Both the position numbers and the translations under genes were made by a program. Positions 7,206-15,526 of a stretch of 64,000 nucleotides of DNA are shown piece after piece (the stretch's first letter is position 1; every line of letters begins with the position of its first letter). The DNA is from Alistipes communis. Its GTDB lineage: Bacteria > Bacteroidota > Bacteroidia > Bacteroidales > Rikenellaceae. The DNA is taken from contig NZ_AP019735.1 in assembly GCF_006542665.1 (NCBI RefSeq), positions 1,922,001-1,986,000 of the forward strand. Direction: 5' to 3'. The notes under the pieces are model-generated. The model ran no database searches. It saw nothing but the letters and a program-made list of their open reading frames with translations, and was not told the DNA's origin.

Positions 7206-9425
7206 TCAGTTTCCCAATTCGAGTTGGTTTCTAACCAGATTGTAGTAGTGGCCACGGCGCGCCGTCAGCTCCTTGTGCGTGCCCTGCTCGACGATGCGGC
7301 CCCGGTCGAGCACCACGATGTTGTCGGCATTCATCACCGTCGACAGGCGGTGCGCCACGACGACCACCGTGCGCCCCTCGAAGAAAGATTGCAGCTTCTC
7401 CATGATCGAGCGTTCGTTGGCCGCATCCAGCGAGTTGGTCGCCTCGTCCAGAAAGAGGTATTTCGCATCCTTGTACGCCGCGCGCGCGATGAACAGACGC
7501 TGCCGCTGTCCCGTGCTCAGGCCGTGGCCGTCCAGTCCGATCTTCGTGTCGTAGCGCATCGGCAGCGACTCGATCCACTCGTCGATGTTGGCCATGCGCG
7601 CCGCACGCCGCACACGCTCCATGTCGGGCTGTTCGTCCACGACGCCGATATTGCGGGCGATGGTGTCGGCAAAGATCGTCGCCTCCTGCATCACCACGCC
7701 GCAGTCGCGGCGCCAGCAGCTTTCGCTGTACTGTCCGAGCGGCCGGCCGTCGAGTAGCACCTCGCCCTGCGTGGGGCGGTAGAAGCCCAGCAGCAGCTTG
7801 AGCATCGTCGTCTTGCCGCTGCCCGACGCCCCGACGATGGCCGTCACCTTGCGCACGGGGATCGTCAGCGACACTCCGTCCAGCGCGCGTTCGGAGTTGG
7901 GGCCTTCGTAGTGGAACACCACGTCGCGGAACTCCAGCGGCGCCGAGTCGGGAATCGTGCGGATACGCGGCTCGTCGTCCGGCTCCTCGTCCGGACGGTC
8001 GTAGATCTCACCCAGACGCTCCAGCGAAATCTTGGCGTCCTGCGTGGCCTGCATGAACGAAATGAACTGCGAAAGCGGGCCGTTCAACTGCCCGAGGATA
8101 TACTGCATGGCCATCATCATACCGAGCGTCATGTCGCCCTTGATAACGGCGCTCACGGCCAGAAACGACACGACGATGTTCTTCGTCTGCGAGATGAACA
8201 ATGCCCCGACCTCCTGCGTCTGGCCCAAAGTAAGGCTCTTGATGCTGATCTTGAACAGACGTGCCTGGATGCGTTCCCACTCCCAGCGTTTCTGACGCTC
8301 GCATGAGTTGAGCTTGATGTCCTGCATCCCGCCGATAAGCTGGATCATGGTGCTTTGGTTCTCCGACGACTCCTGAAAACGCATGTAGTCCAGCTTGCGG
8401 CGGTATTTCATAAACAGAAGCACCCACAGCGCGTAGAGGATGCTGCCGCCGAGGAACACCAGCAGGATCGTCGCGCTGTAACCGGCCATGACGCACGTAT
8501 AGACGATGAAGGTCAGAATGGCGACGGCCATGCTCAGCAGTGTTCCCGTGAGGAACGACTGCACGCGACCGTAGTCGCCGATGCGTTGCAGGATGTCGCC
8601 GCTCTTCTTCGCATCGAAATAGGCGATCGGAAGCCGCATGAGCTTGCACAGAAAATCCGAAATGTAGGAGATGCTGATGCGTGTGGTCATGTGCAGCGAC
8701 AGCCACTGCCGGATCAGGTTGTTGGCGAATTGTCCGAGCGTCAGGGCCACCTGCGCGATGAGGATCATCACCACGAAATTCAGGTTGCCCGTACCGATAC
8801 CCACGTCGACGATGGATTGCGTCAGGAAAGGCAGGATCAGGTTCAGACCACTGGCCACGAGCATCGCAAGCACCAGTTGTACGAAGTAGGACTTGTAGGG
8901 TTTGAGGTATTGCAGCAGGTAGCTGAATTTCAACTGCGTGTTCTCCTCGCCCGGAGACTCGTAGAAGCGCGGAGTGGGTTCCAGCAGCAGGATCACGCCC
9001 TGTTTTCCTGCTCGGCTTTCGTCCGTCTCGTCGTCGTAGACCTGCGTTTTGAGCCACCCCCGCAGGAATTTCTCCTCGTCGTACTTCAACAATCCCACGG
9101 CTGGATCCGAAACGTAGACCCACCACTTGCCGCGGCGTTTGCGGATTTTATAGACGACGACGTAGTGTTTGCTGTTCCAGTAGACGATGCACGGCAGCGG
9201 AACCTCGTCGCGGAACACCTCCCACGTGGTGCTGATACCCGTCGTGCGGAAGCCCAGAGACTCGGCGGCATCGCTCAGGTCAAGCAGCGATACTCCCTCG
9301 CGTGACATGTAGCAGCGGTCGCGCAGCGTGAGCATCGAGTAGTTCTTGCCGTAGAACTTCGAAATGATGCGCAGGCACGCCGGACCGCAGTCCATCGAGT
9401 CGGGTTGCAGGTAGGAGGGAAACAT
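7206..9425 (-). CDS. Peptidase-containing ABC exporter (C39 peptidase, LanT type)
   Basis: This 739-residue protein would cleave the leader of double-glycine peptides and export the core. The N-terminal C39 domain has Q7, catalytic C13 in SMDCGPAC, H87 in SKHYVV and D107 in VSDPA. A six-helix transmembrane region spans roughly residues 155-430. The ATPase domain has Walker A GASGSGKTT, signature LSTGQRQR, Walker B YLFLDEATN and the switch histidine in VVAHRLST. All catalytic residues are present. The gene follows the plug-protein gene by 19 nt and precedes hlyD by one. The GG and AG cleavage sites of the two precursors in this island fit a C39 peptidase. Confidence 0.95.
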   Translation of the reverse strand: MFPSYLQPDSMDCGPACLRIISKFYGKNYSMLTLRDRCYMSREGVSLLDLSDAAESLGFRTTGISTTWEVFRDEVPLPCIVYWNSKHYVVVYKIRKRRGKWWVYVSDPAVGLLKYDEEKFLRGWLKTQVYDDETDESRAGKQGVILLLEPTPRFYESPGEENTQLKFSYLLQYLKPYKSYFVQLVLAMLVASGLNLILPFLTQSIVDVGIGTGNLNFVVMILIAQVALTLGQFANNLIRQWLSLHMTTRISISYISDFLCKLMRLPIAYFDAKKSGDILQRIGDYGRVQSFLTGTLLSMAVAILTFIVYTCVMAGYSATILLVFLGGSILYALWVLLFMKYRRKLDYMRFQESSENQSTMIQLIGGMQDIKLNSCERQKRWEWERIQARLFKISIKSLTLGQTQEVGALFISQTKNIVVSFLAVSAVIKGDMTLGMMMAMQYILGQLNGPLSQFISFMQATQDAKISLERLGEIYDRPDEEPDDEPRIRTIPDSAPLEFRDVVFHYEGPNSERALDGVSLTIPVRKVTAIVGASGSGKTTMLKLLLGFYRPTQGEVLLDGRPLGQYSESCWRRDCGVVMQEATIFADTIARNIGVVDEQPDMERVRRAARMANIDEWIESLPMRYDTKIGLDGHGLSTGQRQRLFIARAAYKDAKYLFLDEATNSLDAANERSIMEKLQSFFEGRTVVVVAHRLSTVMNADNIVVLDRGRIVEQGTHKELTARRGHYYNLVRNQLELGN

Positions 9426-9444
9426 AGTCCAAAGATAGCATTTT

Positions 9445-11964
9445 TCAGCGAGAATCCGCTGTCAGTCCGAACTTTTTCAGCTGGATGATCTTGCCATTTT
9501 GCGTGACGCCTTCGATAGAGATGTCGTAATCGGCCGGTGCGTCGGAGGTGTAGAACTCGACGGTGGCACGACCCGTCTCGTCGAATTCAACCGAAGGGTT
9601 CCAGTAGAGCGTCGTGCGGTAGTCGGGAGCCATCGAGCGACGGGCCTTCTCCGTCGCGTATGCCGGAGCATAAAACTCCGCAGGGGTTTGATAACCTAAC
9701 GGTGAAGCTATACTCACGTCAATAGCTGGCGCAACCGCCAATGCTTGATCCAATTCATCTCCCGTTTTGGTCGTAATCGAGACGATAGCTCCATCGAAAA
9801 CGCCCCATAAAAACATATTCCCTCCGGCGATTAGATCAATGCGTGAAATCCATTCCATCGGCCATGTAGTACATATTGGCATGGTCAAATTTTTATCGGG
9901 TTCCAATCCTCCTCGTTCCAAAGCAATCTCCGTCATCGATTTCTTTTTCGTTCCCGTAACGATTAGCTGCCCGATGGTCGATCCTGCTTGAAAATCCGCA
10001 TCTGCACTATGAGGCGTTGTTGTATTATCGAGTACTCCATCTATCATAAAAGAGACATTCGCTCCATGATATGACAATCTGCCTCCGATGAAATTCATTC
10101 CCGGCATACGCTGGACGAATTCCATTATACTATATGCGCCCATTTCTTTTATTTGTTGCATATCCCATGTATGCGCCGCCAGCCGATGCTCGGGCCGTGT
10201 GGATTCGAGGCGTTTGTGATGCGTGACATACACCGTGTCGATGAGGATGTTTCTCATATCGGTCTGTCCTCGCTGCTCGATGTAGTGCCGTGCCTGGGCG
10301 AGGTAGGGACTCGCCGCATCCGTTTCCGGCACGCGGGGCAGCGTCCCCACCTCGGGAAACGAATCGCGCGCGACCTTCACCGTTGCCTCCGGCAGCAGCC
10401 CTTTCGCTGCTGCGGGACGCAGCACGTAGAGCGTGCTGTCGGGGAAGTCGAAGCCGTTGAGCGCGAACCGTCCCTCCTTGTCGATCGGCGCCTGCAACGA
10501 GTAGTGCCACCGCGGCGCGATCATCCGCATCTCGTAGCGGTCGAGCTTCTTCTTCCTGTTCCACAGTCCGCCCTTGTTGATCCGCCCCGCGATCTCCTGC
10601 CCGACTTCGAGCGGGTAGGCCGGCGTCGCATACTCGCCCCGTACCGCGGCCGGCACGTCGTAGCGCCGCCATCCCTGCGTGAGCAGCAGTGCGTCGAGCG
10701 CCGCGACCCGTGCGGCGTCCCGCCCCTCGAAGTACCAGTCGGGCGTCTCGATCGTACCCCGCAGTTCGGAAGTGAGCAGCAGCGTCGAATAGATGCTGCC
10801 CGACATCGCCGAGGGCACCGCCGCACGATCCGTCACCGCGATCGAGAAGTCGCCCGCGGCAGGACCTCCGTCGGGATCGGTCGCCGAGACGGCGAGCGTG
10901 ACCTTCGTCCGCTGTTTCAACGAACCCCGCACCTGCATGTCGGTCGTCGCAAGTTCTTCGCCCCGATTGAAGACCAGACGCTCGGAGAGCGCGTTGCCCG
11001 CCTTGTCCAGCAGCAGAATTTGCAGCACCCCGCCCGGCAGCTTGTCGCGCTTGAAGATCAGCGACGGAAGATCGTCGTTCCACTCTCGGAAGTAGCACAG
11101 ATTGCCGCGGCAATGGACGAGCAGCCGCAACCCCTTCGGCAGAGGACGACCCGACTGCACCATCACCGTAAAGTCCCGTTCGGTCTGCAATACGCGAAGC
11201 ACGCAGGCGAGATTGTTCGATGCGGGCAGGTCGAAGCGTTCGGTCTTTCCGCCCTCCATCGTGCATTCGGCGTAGTAGCGTTCACCCGTGTGGGCTGTGA
11301 AGCGCAGAGAGCCCATGCCGCCGTGAAGCGTGCGAAGCGTGTCGACCACCTCCTCGCGGTCATTCTTCACCACGCCCGCGACCTCGACCGACCCGCCGTC
11401 GTCTCCCAGTGCCTTGAAGGCCACGCAGCAGTCGTAGCCGTCGATCAGGTAGCCCCCTTCGGGGAAGAACGAGACGTCGAAGTCCGAGACTTTGCGCACC
11501 GAGGTGTTGCGCTGCGTCCTGCGGCTCTCCCGATAGGGCCGGATCGTGAGCGGCTTCTTGAAGAAGTACTCCGGCCCCGGATTGCGCATGTAGAGCGTAT
11601 AGGCCGTAAGCGAGTAGTCCCCGAAGCGTTCCAATGACTGCGTGGGAAGGTAGCCGCTGTACACGCTGTCGCGCGACAGGAGTTTGATCCGCCGCACCAG
11701 CGACCCGCGGTCGTCGCGAAGCTCCACGTAGACGTAGCGGCTCGCGGCAACGGGACGGTGCGTCGCCGCATCGGCGCAGTGCGCGCGAAGCCAGATCGTA
11801 TCCCCCGCGATATACGAATCCTTGTCCGTCGATACATGAAGCTTCTCCTGCGGGTAATGCTCGATCTGCTCAATGAACGGGTTCGCATAGTACGACGGCT
11901 GGGCGAATCCATACGACAGACCTCCTCCGATCAAATATCCCAATACAAGAAAAAATCCCCTCAT
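9445..11964 (-). CDS. Large plug-domain secreted protein linked to the lanthipeptide cluster
   Basis: The 839-residue protein starts at ATG 11964 with a signal peptide (MRGFFLVLGYLIGGGLSYGF). A TTG start at 11994 is excluded because it lies inside the promoter. The N-terminal part resembles macroglobulin-type MG2 folds (PQEKLHVSTDKDSYIAGDTI). The middle has SIAVTDRAAVP and LLLTQGWRRYDV blocks, and a TonB-receptor-like plug segment (GAYSIMEFVQRMPGM ... SFMIDGVLD) lies around residues 620-740. No 22-strand barrel follows. It ends with a short domain (FYTSDAPADYDISIEGVT). Such proteins are widespread in Bacteroidota without a known function. It leads the exporter operon, so a role in carrying the peptide across or onto the outer membrane is plausible but unproven. 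The plug segment (about 9690-10160) is more A/T-rich than the rest. Confidence 0.75.
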   Translation of the reverse strand: MRGFFLVLGYLIGGGLSYGFAQPSYYANPFIEQIEHYPQEKLHVSTDKDSYIAGDTIWLRAHCADAATHRPVAASRYVYVELRDDRGSLVRRIKLLSRDSVYSGYLPTQSLERFGDYSLTAYTLYMRNPGPEYFFKKPLTIRPYRESRRTQRNTSVRKVSDFDVSFFPEGGYLIDGYDCCVAFKALGDDGGSVEVAGVVKNDREEVVDTLRTLHGGMGSLRFTAHTGERYYAECTMEGGKTERFDLPASNNLACVLRVLQTERDFTVMVQSGRPLPKGLRLLVHCRGNLCYFREWNDDLPSLIFKRDKLPGGVLQILLLDKAGNALSERLVFNRGEELATTDMQVRGSLKQRTKVTLAVSATDPDGGPAAGDFSIAVTDRAAVPSAMSGSIYSTLLLTSELRGTIETPDWYFEGRDAARVAALDALLLTQGWRRYDVPAAVRGEYATPAYPLEVGQEIAGRINKGGLWNRKKKLDRYEMRMIAPRWHYSLQAPIDKEGRFALNGFDFPDSTLYVLRPAAAKGLLPEATVKVARDSFPEVGTLPRVPETDAASPYLAQARHYIEQRGQTDMRNILIDTVYVTHHKRLESTRPEHRLAAHTWDMQQIKEMGAYSIMEFVQRMPGMNFIGGRLSYHGANVSFMIDGVLDNTTTPHSADADFQAGSTIGQLIVTGTKKKSMTEIALERGGLEPDKNLTMPICTTWPMEWISRIDLIAGGNMFLWGVFDGAIVSITTKTGDELDQALAVAPAIDVSIASPLGYQTPAEFYAPAYATEKARRSMAPDYRTTLYWNPSVEFDETGRATVEFYTSDAPADYDISIEGVTQNGKIIQLKKFGLTADSR

Positions 11965-11991
11965 AAGCACGCAAAGAACTTTTAGCACTCT

Positions 11992-11999
11992 CAAATATA
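11992..11999 (-). promoter_or_regulatory. -7 box of the plug-exporter-HlyD operon
   Basis: The minus strand reads TATATTTG, identical to the -7 box of the divergent precursor gene. The start would be near 11985, about 20 nt ahead of ATG 11964. The -33 region is weak. Confidence 0.55.
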
Positions 12000-12018
12000 G
12001 AAAAATTTCGATAATTAT

Positions 12019-12050
12019 TTTGATAATACAAACAAAATATTGTATATTTG
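12019..12050 (+). promoter_or_regulatory. Promoter of lanthipeptide precursor 1
   Basis: TTTG at 12019-12022 and TATATTTG at 12043-12050 are 20 nt apart, a full match to the Bacteroidota consensus. TATATTTGAG at 12043-12052 is the mirror image of CTCAAATATA at 11990-11999, so the two divergent promoters share the same extended -7 sequence. Confidence 0.75.
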
Positions 12051-12076
12051 AGTGTCTAACCTAAAACTTTACTACC

Positions 12077-12442
12077 ATGAAAAAGAAACTGCAACTCAAA
12101 AAAGAGATCGTTTCTATCTTGGATAGAAACCAGATGAACAATTTGACTAAAGGTGGAGCTGGCACTGGTATTAATACAGGGACTGTTATTATCAGAACAC
12201 AAAAGACAGATTGTCCTACAGGATGGACAGACGTTTGTACGGATAATACAATAGCATGTGCGACATTTGCATGTCCATCTAAAGGGTGTATTTCCGATCC
12301 TTGCATTGAGCAGACCGAAGTTTGTCCAAATCCATCCGAGGGTTGCCAACCCGAAACGGATATCTGTGATTTCTCAGATCTCTATTGCGCAACGAATGAT
12401 GGCTGCTATTGTGCAGCTTCGAAAGATACATGTATCGGATAA
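12077..12442 (+). CDS. Lanthipeptide precursor peptide 1 (GG leader, 13-Cys core)
   Basis: The 121-residue peptide has a Bacteroidota class I lanthipeptide leader, MKKKLQLKKEIVSILDRNQM, with the LxLxK-type box bound by LanB. It ends in NNLTKGG, so cleavage is expected after G27. The 94-residue core carries 13 Cys and about 18 Ser/Thr, often in CPT, CPS, CAT and CAA contexts suited to (methyl)lanthionine rings. It is acidic and has no membrane segment. It has its own promoter, is divergent from the exporter operon, and is convergent with lanB across a shared terminator. It is intact. The core is long for a lanthipeptide, so several ring systems or multiple cleavage products are possible. Confidence 0.85.
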   Translation: MKKKLQLKKEIVSILDRNQMNNLTKGGAGTGINTGTVIIRTQKTDCPTGWTDVCTDNTIACATFACPSKGCISDPCIEQTEVCPNPSEGCQPETDICDFSDLYCATNDGCYCAASKDTCIG

Positions 12443-12453
12443 CATCAGTATCA

Positions 12454-12501
12454 AGACAATAAACAGAAAAGTCCCTATTGGGACTTTTCTGTTTATTGTC
12501 T
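12454..12501. terminator. Bidirectional terminator between precursor 1 and the lanB operon
   Basis: Arms at 12454-12475 and 12480-12501 are perfect complements over 22 bp with a TATT loop. A/T-rich outer parts provide a T-run in both directions. The second arm contains the stop codon region of the elimination-domain gene (12493-12495). Confidence 0.85.
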
Positions 12502-13359
12502 ATTCCTTAAAGCTGCATAACTTCTACTCAAATATTCATATATCATCATTTCGCAAAGACGATTCTGCGACCGGAATAGGCGGTTCATCGTCATATGTGT
12601 TAAACTTCGAAGATAGACAGGGAAATACGCATCGGGAACTGACTGTTTAATCTCAAATGAGAGTTGTCGGAACTGTTGCTTTCGTATTTCTAATATCGAA
12701 TTAGGAAATTCATCTTGCAATCGAGTTTGTAGGACTTTGTATAGATCGTTTCGCAATAATCTATACTTATCGTTCAGTTGTTTAGTCGCCCGATGAACGG
12801 TAAAACCAAATTCCGTTTTGAACGCTGTTGCCGCATCGGTCATGAATTTTTCTTTTTCAGGCAATGATAGATTGAAAACCTCTAATAGATCGTCTATTAA
12901 GAGTAATCCGATACGCCATCTAATTTCTTCACGAGGGTATGTTCCGAACAGAAATTTCTGCTGTAAAGTCTGCATTATTCGGACAATACATTCGCTATCG
13001 ATGCAAAATAACCGTTCTGTCTGCACCATTGTCTCCTCACAATAGCGCTCTATTTCGCGAACATAAGTGTCGCAGGCGATCGTCGTCACGAGGCGGCTTT
13101 CCACGCAAGGCTGGAACGTCTCGTAGAATGCCCCGAACACTTCGCCGTAACGCGATGTATCGGGAAGATGCAGGCGCAGGCGCAGATGGAACAGCGGATC
13201 GGTGTAGCGGATGAAGAAGAAATCGTCGATCGCACCGCTTTCGCGCAACCGCCGCACGAAAGGGCTGATATGTCGGGTCAGCAGGATGTCGGCACTCTGT
13301 GTTCCCGTATAGAGTTTGAAGAACAGCCACCGACTGCCGGGAATGAAAATCCGTTCCAT
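12493..13359 (-). CDS. LanB elimination domain (SpaB_C / thiopeptide-type bacteriocin biosynthesis protein)
   Basis: This 288-residue protein corresponds to the C-terminal lyase part of split LanB dehydratases, which removes glutamate from glutamylated Ser/Thr to give Dha/Dhb. Family features include the N-terminal WLFFKLYTGTQSADILLTRHISPFV, the FFIRYTDPLFHLRLRLHL core motif around residue 47-65, and a long helical C-terminal half (KQLNDKYRLLRNDLYKVL). It begins four bases after the stop of the glutamylation-domain gene and ends inside the terminator stem. The 3' half (12500-13060) is clearly A/T-richer than the 5' part, which suggests a mosaic history. Confidence 0.9.
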   Translation of the reverse strand: MERIFIPGSRWLFFKLYTGTQSADILLTRHISPFVRRLRESGAIDDFFFIRYTDPLFHLRLRLHLPDTSRYGEVFGAFYETFQPCVESRLVTTIACDTYVREIERYCEETMVQTERLFCIDSECIVRIMQTLQQKFLFGTYPREEIRWRIGLLLIDDLLEVFNLSLPEKEKFMTDAATAFKTEFGFTVHRATKQLNDKYRLLRNDLYKVLQTRLQDEFPNSILEIRKQQFRQLSFEIKQSVPDAYFPVYLRSLTHMTMNRLFRSQNRLCEMMIYEYLSRSYAALRNRQ

Positions 13360-13363
13360 AGCA

Positions 13364-15523
13364 TTACTTGTGTAGAATAACGATCATTTCGTTGGTATAT
13401 CCGTTCGCCTGCTCATCATGTACGACGGCATGTTCCGTATCGAAGAGGAATTCCTCGACCGATACCGTCTTATATTTTCTGAGCAGTGAAAACAGTAGCC
13501 GGACACATCGGTCGTCGTGCAGATCGAGCAACAGTTCGTTGTCGCCCATCGGATGCACGACCCGTCGCGGCAGCCGCCGTTCGGCCATGTAGCCGGCGAA
13601 CGCTTTGCGATGCTCTTCGGTACGGTATGCCGAGAACGCCTTCACGTCGTCGTAATTGAGCTTCCACCGCCGGCGGGAAAGAACGATGTTCTTGTAACGG
13701 ATGCGCGGCATATAGTCGAGCGTCGAGAAGAGCGATCCGACGGCGAAGCCGAAACCCTGCGTTCGTTGCAGGCTCTGCATGTCGGCTAGAAAACGATACA
13801 TCGGAATGGGGCTGAGCGAATAGTTGTGCGCACAGGTCAGACGGGGGATGACCTCTTTGTCGAATCGCTTCGACCGCAGGTAGAAACGCCCCTTGCGCAC
13901 CGACAGGATCAGGTCGGAGGCCGGAATGCGCTCGGCAAGCGTCTCGTCGAGGTTCGAGAGGTAGTCGATGACGTAATCGCGGAACACGGGACGCGACGAA
14001 ATATTGCCGATGCGCGCTTCGGTGATGTGGGCGACCTCCGCAATGATTTTCCCCTCGTTGGCCTGCCGTTCGTAGTCGGCTACCTCGCGCACCAGCGCGT
14101 CGATGGAGGCGTCGGTATGGCAGAAGCGCCCCAGCAGGTTCGCGCCGCCGTTCGACCCGACGGATTTGAGGTAGATCGACCGCCCGTCGGCATCGTCGCG
14201 CAGCAGGTTGAACATGACGGGGATCGTGTCGGGGTAGACGATCGCCTCGGGTCGGCGGTTCGGGAAATCCTTTTCGTCGATCGTGATCTCTTCGGCGTCC
14301 CGCTTCATCGCCTCGATGTATTTTTTGAGCAGCAGCACGTCCGTTGCGCTGTAACCGCCCGTTTGTCCGCCCTGCGCGCCATACGACGGCACGATACCGT
14401 CGATGACGGGATTCACGTCGTTGTGGCTGCCCTGCGCATAGGGATACCCCAAGCCCAGCTCGTTGTCCAACGCCAGCATCAGCGGCACCTCCTCGGTTTC
14501 ATAACGCTGCACGAACGCCTGCTGGAAGGCTTGCAGATTACCGTTCTGGTAGGTGCCCGAAATACTGCCGACGAAATCGACGTACTCTTTCAGATCGGTC
14601 AGCACGCCGGTCGAAAGCTGTGCCTGCGCAGGACGGAACAGGTCGGCCTGAAAGAGAAACTTGACGTCGTAGGGAACGCCCAGCGGTTCGATGAGCCGTT
14701 CGATCTTCGCGTATTCCTCCTGTGTCATGCCGGGCGGACGGGCGTCGATGGCTGCGAGCCGCTCCTGCACGCACGCCAGCGTCGGGGCGTATTCCGTGTC
14801 GCCGAAGCGTTGCAACTTACGGATGAGCGTCGTGAGGATGTCATCGCCGACGATAGCCGGAGCCAGCTCCGTAGTAAGCAGGGAGGAGGCGATCAGTTCG
14901 TCGATGTAGGCTTCGGCCTCCTCGCGTGTGATCTCGTCGTCGACGAGGCTTCCGGCCAGCGTGTCGAACGTCGCGCCGTCGCGCGCCAGCGCAAACACGG
15001 CCGTCAGTTCGGGAGTGATCTCGACCGAAGCCATCTGATGCTCCGTCTTCTTGCCCCGGTGGAAATACTCGATGTAGCGGTACTGTCCGGCGATCTCGTA
15101 GAGCGTATCGTTCGGGAAGAGGCGGAGCTGCCGGCGGACCGCTCCGTGCCGTTCGATCCGCTGGATCAGCGCGCAGAGGTACTGCATGTCGAGCCGTGTA
15201 GTACGCCGTGCGGCGATAGGCTCCGCAACGGCGATCTGCGTCGAGGAGCCGAAGCGCCCCGTCGAGCAGCCGGCAAAGAGACCGAAGGGCGTACAGCGCG
15301 AGCAGGCGCGCAGGAAGTATTTCAGAGCCGCCGCGTCGCCCTTCTCCTCCGCATCCTCCGTCTTGTCGCCGGTGAAGGTATAGAGATCGGGCGAGGCGAG
15401 GTAGAGCGCTTCGCGGAAGCAGGGCTGCTGCATCGTCCGTTCGGGATTGTCGAGCGCCGAAAGCGGAAAGAGCGGCGTGCGCAGTACGAAAGTCGGGAAC
15501 GCCCGCAATTTGATCTTGGCCAT
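13364..15523 (-). CDS. Lantibiotic dehydratase, glutamylation domain (LanB N-terminal part)
   Basis: The 719-residue protein is the tRNA-Glu-dependent glutamylation part of a class I lanthipeptide dehydratase. It starts MAKIKLRAFPTFVLRTPLFP and shows family blocks: LKYFLRACSRCTPFGLFAG near residue 90, TTRLDMQYLCALIQRIE, EVPLMLALDNELGLGYP in the middle, and LRDDADGRSIYLKSVGSNGGANLLGRF and RKGRFYLRSKRFDKEVIPRL later. Length fits split LanB proteins of Bacteroidota such as the pinensin type. It is three bases downstream of lanC and four upstream of the elimination-domain gene, giving a compact lanC-lanB(N)-lanB(C) operon. No lesion is seen. Confidence 0.92.
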   Translation of the reverse strand: MAKIKLRAFPTFVLRTPLFPLSALDNPERTMQQPCFREALYLASPDLYTFTGDKTEDAEEKGDAAALKYFLRACSRCTPFGLFAGCSTGRFGSSTQIAVAEPIAARRTTRLDMQYLCALIQRIERHGAVRRQLRLFPNDTLYEIAGQYRYIEYFHRGKKTEHQMASVEITPELTAVFALARDGATFDTLAGSLVDDEITREEAEAYIDELIASSLLTTELAPAIVGDDILTTLIRKLQRFGDTEYAPTLACVQERLAAIDARPPGMTQEEYAKIERLIEPLGVPYDVKFLFQADLFRPAQAQLSTGVLTDLKEYVDFVGSISGTYQNGNLQAFQQAFVQRYETEEVPLMLALDNELGLGYPYAQGSHNDVNPVIDGIVPSYGAQGGQTGGYSATDVLLLKKYIEAMKRDAEEITIDEKDFPNRRPEAIVYPDTIPVMFNLLRDDADGRSIYLKSVGSNGGANLLGRFCHTDASIDALVREVADYERQANEGKIIAEVAHITEARIGNISSRPVFRDYVIDYLSNLDETLAERIPASDLILSVRKGRFYLRSKRFDKEVIPRLTCAHNYSLSPIPMYRFLADMQSLQRTQGFGFAVGSLFSTLDYMPRIRYKNIVLSRRRWKLNYDDVKAFSAYRTEEHRKAFAGYMAERRLPRRVVHPMGDNELLLDLHDDRCVRLLFSLLRKYKTVSVEEFLFDTEHAVVHDEQANGYTNEMIVILHK

Positions 15524-15526
15524 AGA

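Noticed and set aside
10153..11637. 494-codon plus-strand frame inside the plug-protein gene
   Set aside because: It is antisense to the plug protein and has shadow-type composition.
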